Counted from the first letter of the stretch, positions 44,580 to 55,878 are shown. The stretch: DNA of 64,000 nucleotides from Rhodococcus oxybenzonivorans (GCF_003130705.1 NZ_CP021354.1:620001-684000); one strand, 5' to 3'. Notes: generated by a model not told the origin, from the letters alone. Translations and numbers: made by a program.

Positions 44580-45337
44580 CCGCGTCCGTCGACGGCGCCG
44601 CCGTTCCGACCTGGTTGCGTGAGGTCGTGCGGCGCACACCGGCCGACCCGCATCGCATCAATCCGGTTCTGAATCGGCGTGCCCCCAGCGGCGCGACCAC
44701 GCGCGAGGCCGCGGTACTCGTGTTGTTCGGCGGTCCTGCCGAGGCAGACCCCCTGATGTCCGGGGGACTGCCCGCGGGCGCCGACGTTTTGCTCACCCAG
44801 CGCGCGGCCACCATGCGTCAGCACAGCGGGCAAGTCGCGTTTCCGGGCGGTGCCAGCGATCCCGGCGACGACGGTCCCATCGCGACCGCTCTGCGCGAGG
44901 CGCAGGAGGAGACGGGGCTGGATCCGGCCGGGGTGCAGCCGCTCGCCGTTCTGGAACAGATTTTCGTCCCACCGTCCGGCTTCGAGGTCACCCCGGTTCT
45001 TGCGTACTGGGAGAAGCCGAGCGCAGTGGGAGTCGTCGATCCGGCGGAGGCGGCGCGGGTGGCACGGGTTCCGCTGCACACCCTGATCGACCCGCGGAAC
45101 CGGTTCCAGGTGCACCACCCCGCCGGTTACCAGGGTCCGGCATTTTCGGCCGACGGCATGCTGGTGTGGGGATTCACGGCGGGCATCCTTGCGGCGTTGT
45201 TCGCGATCTCGGGCTGGGAACAGGAGTGGGACCGCCGGGACATCCGGGACCTCGACACCGTCCTGGCCGAAATGGAGAATGACATCGACGACGACCATCT
45301 GCCTCACAAGCACGGACATCGGGTGGGTGAGCGATGA
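44576..45337 (+). CDS. NUDIX hydrolase (CoA pyrophosphatase-like)
   Basis: 253-residue NUDIX protein. The upstream UPF0035-like segment LLTQRAATMRQHSGQVAFPGG precedes the Nudix box GGASDPGDD..TALREAQEETGL; these together are the signature of coenzyme A diphosphatases (NudL-like). It probably cleaves oxidised or acyl CoA to phosphopantetheine and adenosine bisphosphate. It overlaps both the thioredoxin-like gene and marP by four bases, so all are translationally coupled. Confidence 0.87.
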   Translation: MTASVDGAAVPTWLREVVRRTPADPHRINPVLNRRAPSGATTREAAVLVLFGGPAEADPLMSGGLPAGADVLLTQRAATMRQHSGQVAFPGGASDPGDDGPIATALREAQEETGLDPAGVQPLAVLEQIFVPPSGFEVTPVLAYWEKPSAVGVVDPAEAARVARVPLHTLIDPRNRFQVHHPAGYQGPAFSADGMLVWGFTAGILAALFAISGWEQEWDRRDIRDLDTVLAEMENDIDDDHLPHKHGHRVGER

Positions 45338-46524
45338 CGGGGTCGCGCTGGATCGATCTCGCGATCGTGTTGATCGCGCTCATAGCGGCCAGCTCCGGCT
45401 GGCGACAGGGTGCGGTGGCGTCGGTCCTCGCCTTCGTCGGTGTGCTGCTCGGTGCGGTCGCAGGCATCCTCATCGCCCCGCACGTGCTGGTGCACGTCGA
45501 CGAGGGACGCGGCCGGGTGCTCGTCGGAATTGCGTTGATCGTGGTGCTGGTGATCATCGGGGAAGTGGCGGGCATGGTCCTGGGCCGTGCCGCCCGCGGG
45601 AGCATGCACAGTCCGGCGGCGCGCTCCGTCGACAGCGTCATCGGTGCCTGTGTGCAGGCGGTCGCGGTATTCGTGGCGGCGTGGCTGTTGGCCATCCCGC
45701 TGACGTCCTCGTCTCAACCGCAACTCGCAGCCGCGGTGCGCGGGTCGAGCGTGCTCGAGACCGTCGACAACCTTGCACCGGCGTGGATGCGCCAACTCCC
45801 CACCGAGTTCTCCGCGCTACTCGACACCTCCGGACTTCCGGACGTCATCGGTCCGTTCGGACGCACCCCGATCACCACGGTCGATCCGCCCGACGCCGGT
45901 GTTCTCGCGAGCCCGGTGGCGTCGTCTCTGCAGTCCAGCGTGCTCCGTATCCGGGGTGTGGCGCCCAGTTGTCAGCGTGCGCTCGAGGGTTCCGGCTTCG
46001 TGGTCGCGCCGGAACGGGTGATGACCAACGCGCACGTCGTGGCGGGCACGGCGGGAATCGTCGTGGACACCGCGGACGGACCCTTGGACGCTGAGGTGGT
46101 GCTGTTCGACCCGTCGACTGACGTGGCCGTTCTCGAGGTACCGGGCCTCGACGCTCCGGTGCTGAACTTCGCGCCGGAGCGGGGACGAACAGGTGACAGT
46201 GCGCTGGTTCTCGGATACCCGGGCGGCGGGTCCTACACGGCCAGTGCCGCGCGGATACGCGAGATCCTCGACCTCAGCGGTCCCGACATCTACCGGGCCG
46301 GAACGGTTCAGCGCGAGGTGTACACGGTGCGCGGTTCCATCCGGCAGGGCAACTCGGGTGGACCGCTCGTCGACCGTGAGGGCATGGTGCTCGGGGTGGT
46401 CTTCGGCGCCGCGGTCGACAACAGTGACACCGGTTTCGTTCTCACCGCCGTCGAGGTGTCGCGTCAGCTGGAGACGGCGTCCGGCGCGACCGCCGCAGTG
46501 GACACCGGGGGCTGCATTCTCTGA
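45334..46524 (+). CDS. marP: Periplasmic acid-resistance serine protease MarP
   Basis: 396-residue membrane serine protease. A colicin-V-like domain with four hydrophobic segments (about 5-125) is followed by an extracytoplasmic chymotrypsin-fold protease with His234 (TNAHVVAG), Asp263 (STDVAVLEV) and Ser341 (QGNSGGPLV). Two cysteines (in APSCQRAL and at GGCIL, the end) probably form the disulfide that activates mycobacterial MarP. In M. tuberculosis it cleaves RipA to survive acid stress. Last gene of the nth operon. Confidence 0.93.
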   Translation: MTGSRWIDLAIVLIALIAASSGWRQGAVASVLAFVGVLLGAVAGILIAPHVLVHVDEGRGRVLVGIALIVVLVIIGEVAGMVLGRAARGSMHSPAARSVDSVIGACVQAVAVFVAAWLLAIPLTSSSQPQLAAAVRGSSVLETVDNLAPAWMRQLPTEFSALLDTSGLPDVIGPFGRTPITTVDPPDAGVLASPVASSLQSSVLRIRGVAPSCQRALEGSGFVVAPERVMTNAHVVAGTAGIVVDTADGPLDAEVVLFDPSTDVAVLEVPGLDAPVLNFAPERGRTGDSALVLGYPGGGSYTASAARIREILDLSGPDIYRAGTVQREVYTVRGSIRQGNSGGPLVDREGMVLGVVFGAAVDNSDTGFVLTAVEVSRQLETASGATAAVDTGGCIL

Positions 46525-46531
46525 GCGAGCC

Positions 46532-47470
46532 CTACACGCGGCGCGTCGAGACCAGCCCCTGCAGGGCGGAGTTCACCCGCTCGGGCGCTTCCCAGTGCGC
46601 GTAGTGCCCGACACCGGGAATCGTGTCGAGCTGCTGTGTGGGGGCGAAGCGACGGCTGCGCCGCACGGTGTCGGCGAGCACGTAGGGGTCGAGGTCACCG
46701 TGGAGGTGGAGTACGGGTATCCGCAGCGTCTGATCCATCGAGGCCATGAACCGGCGGCCGTCCGGGCGGAACTGGCTACGGAACGCCCATCGCTGATATT
46801 CCAGCGTGCAGTGCGCGGTGCCGGGAATCTGGATCGCCGACCGCATCCGGGACATCACGAGGTCGAATTCCGGAGACTTCGGCCACGCCGGTCCCGACCG
46901 TTCGACGATCACACGCTCGACTTCGGCCCCACCGTCACGCGTGAGCCGTCGTTCGGGCCGCCACGGCAACTGGTAGGACACAAACGGGGGCAGAACGGCC
47001 TTGCGTTGGTGACGGTCGCGGACAACGGCCTGCTTCAGGGCGATCGGGTGTGGGGAGCTGATCAGTGCGATCGACCGCACCAGACGCGCGTGGAGCACCG
47101 CGGTAGCCCAGCAGACCAAGCCGCCGTCGGCGTGCCCCACCAGCGTGGCCTCGCTGTAGCCCATCGCACGGATCAGGCCCGCGATGTCGCCGGCCAGGGT
47201 CCAGCCGTCATAGCCGCGGGGAGGTTTGTCGGAGTCGCCGTAACCGCGGAGGTCGACGGCCACGGCGCGGACACCCTCGTCGGACAAGGCGATCAGCTGA
47301 TGTCGCCACGACCACCAGAAGTCCGCGAATCCGTGCAGCAGGACGACGAGCGGCGCATCCGGTGCGGATGCGCCGACCTCGACGGTGTGGAAACGGATTC
47401 CGTTGGCATGGATGTCACGGTGAATCCACGGGCCGTCGAAACGGACGGTTGACGGATCGGGTGGTGCCAC
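46532..47470 (-). CDS. ephE: Epoxide hydrolase-like alpha/beta hydrolase (EphE-type)
   Basis: 312-residue alpha/beta hydrolase. The oxyanion motif LHGFADFWWSW and the nucleophile elbow GHADGG with Asp115 are those of epoxide hydrolases and haloalkane dehalogenases rather than Ser esterases; His in GVGHYAHWE near the C-terminus completes the triad. It corresponds to ephE (Rv3670), convergent to marP. The natural epoxide is unknown. GTG start, nine bases after the holin-like gene, so the two are one transcript. Confidence 0.87.
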   Translation of the reverse strand: MAPPDPSTVRFDGPWIHRDIHANGIRFHTVEVGASAPDAPLVVLLHGFADFWWSWRHQLIALSDEGVRAVAVDLRGYGDSDKPPRGYDGWTLAGDIAGLIRAMGYSEATLVGHADGGLVCWATAVLHARLVRSIALISSPHPIALKQAVVRDRHQRKAVLPPFVSYQLPWRPERRLTRDGGAEVERVIVERSGPAWPKSPEFDLVMSRMRSAIQIPGTAHCTLEYQRWAFRSQFRPDGRRFMASMDQTLRIPVLHLHGDLDPYVLADTVRRSRRFAPTQQLDTIPGVGHYAHWEAPERVNSALQGLVSTRRV

Positions 47471-47479
47471 CGGACGGAA

Positions 47480-48004
47480 CTATCGTGCGTGTCGTCCGCT
47501 GGGAGACGCGAGGTGGGCCTCCGCATCGGAGTACGACGTCGGGAGCACGGATCTGGCCTGCTTGAGGGAATCGATGGTCTTTTCCGGTGCACGTAGTTTG
47601 CGGACCCGCAGATAGCCGAGCAGACCCAGAATCGCAGTGACGACGACCATGATCAGGAAGACGATGAGGAAGGCCAACCAGCGTGCGATCCATACGTCGA
47701 GGAGTTCGGCGAGGAAAAAGAAGAAGAAGAACGAGCTGAACAGCAGCACGGTGAACGCGAGAATGAAGAACAGACTGCCCTGCAGACCCTTCTTGACCTC
47801 GCCCGTCACCTCGGCCTTCGCGAGCTCCACCTCGGCGCGCACGAGCGTGGACACCTGCGCGGTTGCGTGCTTGACCAGTGTGCCGAGGGTCACCTCGCCG
47901 GACGGTGAAATGTCCGCGTCGGTGAGCGGGATCGACGACACCGTGTTCGGCACCCCGTCTCCCGTGTAACGCGGGCTGTCTCCCTTGCCGTGAGTGATGC
48001 TCAC
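47480..48004 (-). CDS. Holin-X-family membrane protein
   Basis: 174-residue protein with two adjacent membrane helices (about 76-100 and 105-130), the first holding a run of six phenylalanines encoded by an A/G-rich stretch on the plus strand. The preceding VKHATAQVSTLVRAEVELAKAEV helix, given by its ends VKHATAQV and AEVELAKAEV, is typical of the actinobacterial holin-X superfamily (Rv3669). No phage genes are near, so it is a resident membrane protein of unknown function. The GTG start follows an excellent CTGGAGGGG ribosome site. Confidence 0.82.
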   Translation of the reverse strand: MSITHGKGDSPRYTGDGVPNTVSSIPLTDADISPSGEVTLGTLVKHATAQVSTLVRAEVELAKAEVTGEVKKGLQGSLFFILAFTVLLFSSFFFFFFLAELLDVWIARWLAFLIVFLIMVVVTAILGLLGYLRVRKLRAPEKTIDSLKQARSVLPTSYSDAEAHLASPSGRHAR

Positions 48005-48120
48005 TTGTCGACCCCTCCAGGTAGCTCTTGCACGTCCGAGTCTTCGTTCTGGCCATGTGTGCCCGACATCGTCGTCACAGTAACTGCCGACGATGTCACG
48101 AGCAGCCCGACCTTCACCAT
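48001..48120 (-). CDS. Possible small ORF coupled to holin-like gene
   Basis: 39 codons from an ATG at 48120, stop overlapping the holin-like start (GTGA). It has a hydrophobic start (MVKVGLLVTSSAVTVTT) and a polar end (GTHGQNEDSDVQELPGGVDK). The frame is open further to 48258, but that reaches the acs terminator. There is no clear ribosome site for the ATG. It may be a real coupling peptide or just the 5' region of the holin-like gene. The rest of the 270-base gap has no other gene. Confidence 0.25.
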   Translation of the reverse strand: MVKVGLLVTSSAVTVTTMSGTHGQNEDSDVQELPGGVDK

Positions 48121-48219
48121 GTCGGCCGTGCTGCCGTCACCGATTCTCGCGTTTGCGAGATTCGCTACGAGAAGGCTAGCGGTCAGTGGGCTGCCCGGGT
48201 GTAAGCGGCTCCGCCGCCC

Positions 48220-48273
48220 GTGCGCCTTTCTGGTAGTGGGAGCGACCAAAAGGCGCACGGGGCGCGAAGCGCC

Positions 48274-48274
<1 letters not shown>
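48220..48274 (-). terminator. acs terminator, two hairpins
   Basis: Directly after the acs stop (minus strand) comes GGGCGC-TTCG-CGCCC, a UUCG-type tetraloop hairpin, and then GTGCGCCTTTT pairing with AAAGGCGCAC (48249-48258 with 48220-48229). Confidence 0.75.
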
Positions 48275-50238
<1,964 letters not shown>

Positions 50239-50285
50239 TGTGGCCCGGCCTTCTTTCCAGTCTCGAAAACGGCAGTTCTAGCACG

Positions 50286-50301
50286 TGTGAGGGTAGTCAC
50301 A
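50286..50301. promoter_or_regulatory. Perfect Crp/GlxR palindrome upstream of acs
   Basis: TGTGA-GGGTAG-TCACA, an exact match to the Crp consensus, 48 bases before the acs start and about 220 before dppA. The remaining 220 bases of this intergenic region contain only promoter-like DNA ahead of dppA, with no further feature recognised. Confidence 0.8.
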
Positions 50302-50523
50302 AGGGCTCGTGAGCGCACCGTTGCACGAGGTTGCATGCGCGTGTTCTGCGACGATCGGTCCTTTCGGCGCGCCGGACGGTATTCCTCGGCGGCCGAACGG
50401 CCGAACTGTCCCGGTCGAAGATTCGCCGAGACGGCATTTCGACGAGATTCTGCGCCTCCGGCCCCGCGGAGCCGTAACGTGACTATCGTCGTCCCATCAT
50501 TCCACCGGGGCTGGAGGAACGTT

Positions 50524-52140
50524 GTGCGTAGGACACGCGTGGCAACTGCTGTTCTGGCGGTGGGCTTGACAGCGGGAATGCTGTCCGCCTGCTCGTCCGG
50601 CGAATCGTCGGGCGGAGGAGGAAGCGGGATCGTCAATGCTTGGGCTGGTGAGCCGCAGAATCCTCTGGTCCCCACCAATACGAGTGAGAATCAGGGCGGC
50701 CGCGTCATCGATGCCCTGTTCGCCGGCCTCGTCTCGTATGACGCCCACGGTGCAATCACCAATGAGGTGGCCGAGTCCATCGACACCACGGACGGTAAGA
50801 CATTCACCGTGACGCTGAAGGACGGCTGGACCTTCACGGACGGGTCACCCGTCACGGCATCGTCGTTCGTCGACGCATGGAACTACGGCGCGCTGTCCAC
50901 CAATGCGCAGATCCAGGCATCCTTCTTCGACCCGATCGAGGGCTACGACGAGGTGGCGGCCGAGAACCCGACGGCCCAGACGATGTCCGGACTGAAGGTG
51001 GTGGACGACAGCACCTTCACGATCGAACTGAAGCAACCGGAGTCGGCGTTCCCCGATCGACTCGGATTCGCCGCGTACTTCCCCCTGCCCCAGGTGGCGT
51101 TCGAGGACATGGCAGCGTTCGGTGAGAACCCGGTCGGAAACGGGCCGTACAAGCTGGCCGGACCCGGTGCTTGGCAGCACAACGTGCGGATCGACACCGT
51201 CACCAACCCCGATTACGACGGCAATCGGAAGCCGAAGAACGACGGTGTCGACTTCATCATGTACAACAGCCTCGACACCGCCTACACCGATCTGCTGGCC
51301 GGCAACGTCGATGTCCTCGACCAGGTTCCGCCGAGCGCAGTTACTACCTTCGAGTCGGATCTGCGGGGTCGCACCGTGAACCAGCCGTCCGCGACCATCG
51401 AAACCTTCACCATTCCGGGGCGCCTGCCGCACTTCAGCGGTGAAGAAGGCACCCTCCGTCGTCAGGCCATCTCGATGGCGATCAACCGCGACCAGATCAC
51501 GGAACAGATCTACAACAACACCCGTACTCCGGCTCTCGACTTCACCAGTCCCGCCATCGAGGGTTGGTCGGATTCGCTCGCCGGTAACGGCAATCTGAAG
51601 TTCGACCCCGAGGCTGCGAAAAGACTGTGGGCGCAGGCCGACGCCATTGCGCCGTGGACCGGCAGTTTCGAGATCGCGTACAACGGCGACGGCGGGCACA
51701 GGGAATGGGTGGATGCCACGGTCAACAGCATCCGCAACACGCTGGGCATCGACGCGAAGGGCAAGGAATACCCGACCTTCGCTCAAATCCGGACCGAGGC
51801 CACCAACCGCACGATCCCGTCCGCATTCCGTTCGGGATGGCAGGGCGACTACCCACAGCAGTACGGCTTCCTTGCGCAGAACTACCAGACAGGCGGCAGC
51901 TCGAACGACGGCGACTACTCCAATCCGGAGTTCGACCGGCTGCTGCGCGCATCGGCCGGCGAGGTCGATCCGGGTAAGGCTCAGGATCTGCTCGACCAGG
52001 CGCAGGAAGTTCTTCTGAGGGATCTTCCCGCCGTTCCCACGTGGTACCGCAATGCCGCGAGCGGCTGGTCGGAGAACGTGTCGAACGTGACGATCGACTG
52101 GAAGGGAATCCCGATGTATTCGGACATCGAGAAGAACTGA
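50524..52140 (+). CDS. dppA: Peptide ABC transporter binding lipoprotein
   Basis: 538-residue family 5 solute-binding protein. The signal ends in lipobox GMLSAC (Cys23) followed by a Ser/Gly-rich linker; DGWTFTDGSPVTASSFVDAWNY, shown by its ends DGWTFTDG and FVDAWNY, is the SBP_bac_5 signature. It binds peptides (mycobacterial DppA also binds haem and tetrapeptides) and passes them to DppBC. The GTG at 50524 has GGAGG six bases upstream; the very long open frame before it is antisense to acs and is not real. Confidence 0.92.
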   Translation: MRRTRVATAVLAVGLTAGMLSACSSGESSGGGGSGIVNAWAGEPQNPLVPTNTSENQGGRVIDALFAGLVSYDAHGAITNEVAESIDTTDGKTFTVTLKDGWTFTDGSPVTASSFVDAWNYGALSTNAQIQASFFDPIEGYDEVAAENPTAQTMSGLKVVDDSTFTIELKQPESAFPDRLGFAAYFPLPQVAFEDMAAFGENPVGNGPYKLAGPGAWQHNVRIDTVTNPDYDGNRKPKNDGVDFIMYNSLDTAYTDLLAGNVDVLDQVPPSAVTTFESDLRGRTVNQPSATIETFTIPGRLPHFSGEEGTLRRQAISMAINRDQITEQIYNNTRTPALDFTSPAIEGWSDSLAGNGNLKFDPEAAKRLWAQADAIAPWTGSFEIAYNGDGGHREWVDATVNSIRNTLGIDAKGKEYPTFAQIRTEATNRTIPSAFRSGWQGDYPQQYGFLAQNYQTGGSSNDGDYSNPEFDRLLRASAGEVDPGKAQDLLDQAQEVLLRDLPAVPTWYRNAASGWSENVSNVTIDWKGIPMYSDIEKN

Positions 52141-52207
52141 CACCGGAGTCGCCGACGGGGTGGGGCGAGCTTCCGCCGTCACCGGCCTGCGGAGAGGAAG
52201 GGACCCG

Positions 52208-53134
52208 ATGCTCTGGTACATCGGCCGCCGTGTGCTCCAGATGATTCCTGTGTTCCTCGGGTCGACCTTCCTGATCTACGCGATGGTGTTTCTCCTGCCC
52301 GGTGACCCGATCGCCGCGCTGGCCGGCGACAAGGCGCTGAGTCCCGCCGTCACAGCCCAGCTCCGCGCCCGGTACCACCTCGATCAACCGTTCCTGATGC
52401 AGTACTTCCTCTATCTCGAAGGCATCTTCACGCTCGACTTCGGCACATCCTTCTCGGGTCGTCCGGTCAGTGAGGTTCTGGCGCAGGCATTTCCGATCAC
52501 CATCAAGCTGTCTCTGATGGCACTGGCCATCGAAGGGCTCTTCGGAATCGGCTTCGGGCTGTTTGCGGGACTGCACAAGGGCGGCCTCTTCGACAGCACC
52601 GTGTTGCTGGTCAGCCTCGTGATCATCGCGGTCCCGATCTTCGTCATCGGGTTCCTTGCCCAGTTCTTCATCGGGGTGAAGTGGGGATGGGTACCGCCGA
52701 CGGTGGGGGGCAATACCAGCTTCGTCAATCTTCTGCTCCCGGCCTTCGTCCTCGGATCGGTGTCTTTCGCGTACGTGCTGCGGCTCACGCGCACCTCGGT
52801 GGCCGAGAATCTGACGGCCGACTACGTGAGAACAGCCACCGCCAAGGGGCTTTCGCGGCGCAGAGTCGTGCAAGTGCATGTATTGCGGAACTCGCTCATC
52901 CCTGTCGTGACCTTCCTGGGCGCCGACCTCGCCACCTTGATGGGTGGGGCGATCGTCACCGAGGGCATCTTCAACATCAACGGAGTCGGCGGCACGATCT
53001 ACCAGGCGGTCACCCGGGGGGAGGCGCCCACGGTCGTTTCGTTCGTCACCGTCTTGATCGTCATCTACCTGCTGGCCAACCTGATCGTCGATCTCCTGTA
53101 CGCCGCACTCGATCCGAGGATCCGTTATGTCTGA
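52208..53134 (+). CDS. dppB: Peptide ABC transporter permease DppB
   Basis: 308-residue permease with six hydrophobic segments. FLLPGDPIAALAG near 28-40 is the DppB/OppB start motif, and the EAA loop RTATAKGLSRRRVVQVHVLRNS, shown by its ends RTATAKGLS and VLRNSL, contacts the ATPase. ATG at 52208 behind GAGAGGAAGGGA, 67 bases after dppA. Its end overlaps dppC by eight bases. Confidence 0.93.
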   Translation: MLWYIGRRVLQMIPVFLGSTFLIYAMVFLLPGDPIAALAGDKALSPAVTAQLRARYHLDQPFLMQYFLYLEGIFTLDFGTSFSGRPVSEVLAQAFPITIKLSLMALAIEGLFGIGFGLFAGLHKGGLFDSTVLLVSLVIIAVPIFVIGFLAQFFIGVKWGWVPPTVGGNTSFVNLLLPAFVLGSVSFAYVLRLTRTSVAENLTADYVRTATAKGLSRRRVVQVHVLRNSLIPVVTFLGADLATLMGGAIVTEGIFNINGVGGTIYQAVTRGEAPTVVSFVTVLIVIYLLANLIVDLLYAALDPRIRYV

Positions 53135-54104
53135 GAAAGTGGTCAACGACGAGTCGCCCCGGACCGGAGACCGGAAGATTCGCCAATCACACTTCGTCGC
53201 TCCCGAGGAGGTCGCGCCGACGGGGGAGACCGACACCGTGTCCCTCGATCAGCCGCCCACGAGTGTGTGGTCGGATGCCTGGCGCGATCTTCGTCGACGT
53301 CCCTTGTTCGTGGTGGCGTCCGTCATCATTCTCGTCGTCATCGCCGTAGCCGCCTTCCCGAGCCTGTTCACCGGCACCGACCCACGCTTCTGCGACCTCG
53401 CGTTCAGCATGCGCGGCCCGTCCTCCGGCCACTGGTTCGGTTACGACAAGCAGGGATGTGACATCTATTCCCGCACCATCTACGGGGCCCGCGCGTCGGT
53501 GCTGGTCGGCGTGGGGGTCACCACGATCGTCTTACTCGTCGGCGTCGTATTCGGCTCCCTCGCCGGATATTACGGAGGCTGGGCTGATTCGTTGCTGTCG
53601 CGGGTAGCCGACATCTTCTTCGGTGTCCCGCTCATTCTTGCGGCGATCGTTCTCATGCAGTTGTTCGCGAATCGCAGTATCTGGACGCTGATCGTCGTAC
53701 TCGCCCTCTTCGGCTGGCCTCAAATGGCGAGAATTGCTCGCGGGGCGGTCCTCTCGGCCAAGAACAACGACTATGTCGTGGCGTCGAGGGCGCTCGGCGT
53801 CTCGAACTTCCGGACGCTGCTACGTCATATCCTGCCGAATTCCCTGGCGCCGATCATCGTCATCGCGACCATCTCGCTGGGTGTCTACATCGTGGCCGAG
53901 GCCACGCTGTCGTTCCTGGGTATCGGTCTCCCGTCCTCCGAGATCTCGTGGGGCGGAGATATCAGCACTGCGCAGGTGACACTCCGTCAAGGGTCGGTGA
54001 TTCTGTTCTACCCGGCTGCCGCGCTGGCGATTACGGTGCTCGGCTTCATCATGATGGGCGACGCTCTCCGGGACGCGCTCGACCCCAGGGCGCGGAAGCG
54101 GTGA
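53127..54104 (+). CDS. dppC: Peptide ABC transporter permease DppC
   Basis: 325-residue permease with a long cytoplasmic N-terminus (about 1-55) before six hydrophobic segments. FGYDKQGCDIYSRTIYGARASL-type DppC motif is present as FGYDKQGCDIYSRTIYGAR, and the EAA loop is VVASRALGVSNFRTLLRHILPN by its ends VVASRALGVS and LRHILPN. It pairs with DppB to form the membrane channel. ATG start overlapping dppB; stop overlapping dppD (GTGA). Confidence 0.93.
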   Translation: MSEKVVNDESPRTGDRKIRQSHFVAPEEVAPTGETDTVSLDQPPTSVWSDAWRDLRRRPLFVVASVIILVVIAVAAFPSLFTGTDPRFCDLAFSMRGPSSGHWFGYDKQGCDIYSRTIYGARASVLVGVGVTTIVLLVGVVFGSLAGYYGGWADSLLSRVADIFFGVPLILAAIVLMQLFANRSIWTLIVVLALFGWPQMARIARGAVLSAKNNDYVVASRALGVSNFRTLLRHILPNSLAPIIVIATISLGVYIVAEATLSFLGIGLPSSEISWGGDISTAQVTLRQGSVILFYPAAALAITVLGFIMMGDALRDALDPRARKR

Positions 54105-55846
54105 GCGTGATGTCCCCGAACGAAACCACCGGACCGATGGCTACGGCCGACGAGGCGCCGCTTCTCGATATCCGAGACCTGGAGGTCACGTTCGCGTCCC
54201 GTTCGGGTTCGGTTCCGGCGGTGCGGGGGGTGAGTCTCACCGTGTATCCGGGGCAGACCGTGGCGATCGTCGGTGAGTCGGGGTCGGGAAAGTCCACGAT
54301 TGCTCACGCCGTCATCGATCTGCTGCCCGGTACGGGGAAGGTCACCGGCGGCCAGATTCTCTTCGCAGGACGTGACCTCGCGGGTGCCCCGGAGCGAGAC
54401 TTCGTCGCCTTGCGTGGACAGAAGATCGGCCTCGTTCCGCAGGACCCGATGTCCAACCTCAATCCGGTGTGGAAAGTGGGCTTCCAGATCCGGGAGGCAC
54501 TGTCGGCCAATGGGATCGCACAGGGGAAGGCCGCGAGGATCCGCGCGGCCGAACTCCTCGAAGAGGCCGGGCTCGCCGATGCCGAAGACCGGTTGGGCCA
54601 GTATCCGCACGAGTTCTCGGGTGGCATGCGACAACGGGCGCTCATCGCCATCGGACTGTCGGCCCGCCCGCAGTTGCTCATTGCCGACGAACCGACGTCG
54701 GCCCTCGACGTCACCGTCCAGCGACAGATACTCGATCACCTGGACGGGCTCACCAGTGAGCTGGGGACGGCAGTACTCCTCATCACCCACGACCTCGGTC
54801 TCGCGGCCGAGCGGGCGGAGCATCTCGTCGTGATGAGCAAGGGCCGCGTCGTGGAGTCCGGGCCTGCCCTCGAGATCCTGCAGCGCCCGCAACACCCCTA
54901 TACGCAGAAACTCGTCACCGCAGCGCCCTCGCTGGCCTCCCAGCGACGCAGCTCTTCGCTGGCGCGGGCCGACATCCGGGATCAGGCACTCGAGGTGGTC
55001 GGTGAGGCGGAGCAGCACGGTGCGCTCGCGGGCGAGTTCGGTGAGGTCACCGATGATGTGGTGGTGGTGACCCGACTGACCAAAGTCTTCACCATCCGTC
55101 ACGGCTTACGGAGATCCACCGAGTTCAAGGCCGTCGACGACGTCTCGTTCGCGGTCCGCCGGGGAACGACGACCGCCCTGGTCGGTGAGTCCGGGTCGGG
55201 CAAGTCGACCGTGGCGCACATGGTGCTCGGACTGTTGGCCCCGACGTCGGGACAAGTGCTCTTCGACGGTAAGGATGTCGCGACTCTCGACCGGAGGGAG
55301 ACGCTGGCTTTCCGGCGCCGCGTCCAACCCATCTTCCAGAATCCGTACGGCACCCTCGACCCGATGTTCTCCATCTTCCGCACCATCGAAGAACCTCTGC
55401 GCACGCACAAGGTGGGTACCCGCAAGGAACGGGAGGCCCGGGTACGGGACTTGCTGGACAAGGTCGCGTTGCCTGCGTCGGTGATGCGGAGATTCCCGAA
55501 CGAGCTTTCCGGCGGGCAGCGCCAGCGTGTGGCGATCGCCCGCGCGTTGGCGCTGCAACCCGAGATGGTGGTGTGTGACGAGGCGGTGTCGGCACTGGAC
55601 GTGCTGGTGCAGGATCAGATCCTCACCCTGCTCAACGACCTGCAGGCAGAACTGGGGTTGACGTACCTGTTCATCACTCACGACCTCGCGGTGGTGCGGC
55701 AGATCGCCGACGACGTCGTGGTCATGTCGGCGGGTGCCATCGTCGAGAAGGCCACTACCGACGAGGTGTTCTGCTCGCCCAAGGAGGCCTATACGCGGAA
55801 ACTGCTCGCTGCCATCCCGGGTGGATCGATCCGGCTCGGCGCCTGA
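54101..55846 (+). CDS. dppD: Dual ABC ATPase DppD
   Basis: 581-residue fusion of two ABC ATPase domains (about 18-270 and 320-575), taking the place of separate DppD and DppF. Each has a Walker A (GESGSGKST) and the signatures are FSGGMRQRALIAIGL in the first and LSGGQRQRVAIARAL in the second; Walker B segments are LLIADEPTSALD and MVVCDEAVSALD. The second Walker B ends EAVSALD where EPTSALD is more common. Powers peptide import. GTG at 54101 is taken because it overlaps dppC; an ATG at 54110 is close by. Confidence 0.93.
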   Translation: MSVMSPNETTGPMATADEAPLLDIRDLEVTFASRSGSVPAVRGVSLTVYPGQTVAIVGESGSGKSTIAHAVIDLLPGTGKVTGGQILFAGRDLAGAPERDFVALRGQKIGLVPQDPMSNLNPVWKVGFQIREALSANGIAQGKAARIRAAELLEEAGLADAEDRLGQYPHEFSGGMRQRALIAIGLSARPQLLIADEPTSALDVTVQRQILDHLDGLTSELGTAVLLITHDLGLAAERAEHLVVMSKGRVVESGPALEILQRPQHPYTQKLVTAAPSLASQRRSSSLARADIRDQALEVVGEAEQHGALAGEFGEVTDDVVVVTRLTKVFTIRHGLRRSTEFKAVDDVSFAVRRGTTTALVGESGSGKSTVAHMVLGLLAPTSGQVLFDGKDVATLDRRETLAFRRRVQPIFQNPYGTLDPMFSIFRTIEEPLRTHKVGTRKEREARVRDLLDKVALPASVMRRFPNELSGGQRQRVAIARALALQPEMVVCDEAVSALDVLVQDQILTLLNDLQAELGLTYLFITHDLAVVRQIADDVVVMSAGAIVEKATTDEVFCSPKEAYTRKLLAAIPGGSIRLGA

Positions 55847-55864
55847 GGACGACGCGGCGGCGGG

Positions 55865-55870
55865 TAGCGT
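55865..55870 (+). promoter_or_regulatory. -10 element before the Fic-like gene
   Basis: TAGCGT eight bases before the GTG at 55879, without a ribosome site; fits a leaderless transcript separate from the dpp operon. Confidence 0.45.
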
Positions 55871-55878
55871 TCTCAGAC

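Noticed and set aside
47690..47730. A/G-rich stretch in the holin-like gene as a possible frameshift or slippage site
   Set aside because: The frame is intact, and a run of phenylalanines in a membrane helix is a sufficient explanation.
47480..48004. Holin-like gene as evidence of a prophage
   Set aside because: No integrase, capsid, lysin or attachment repeats nearby; the gene is in conserved synteny with ephE and acs.
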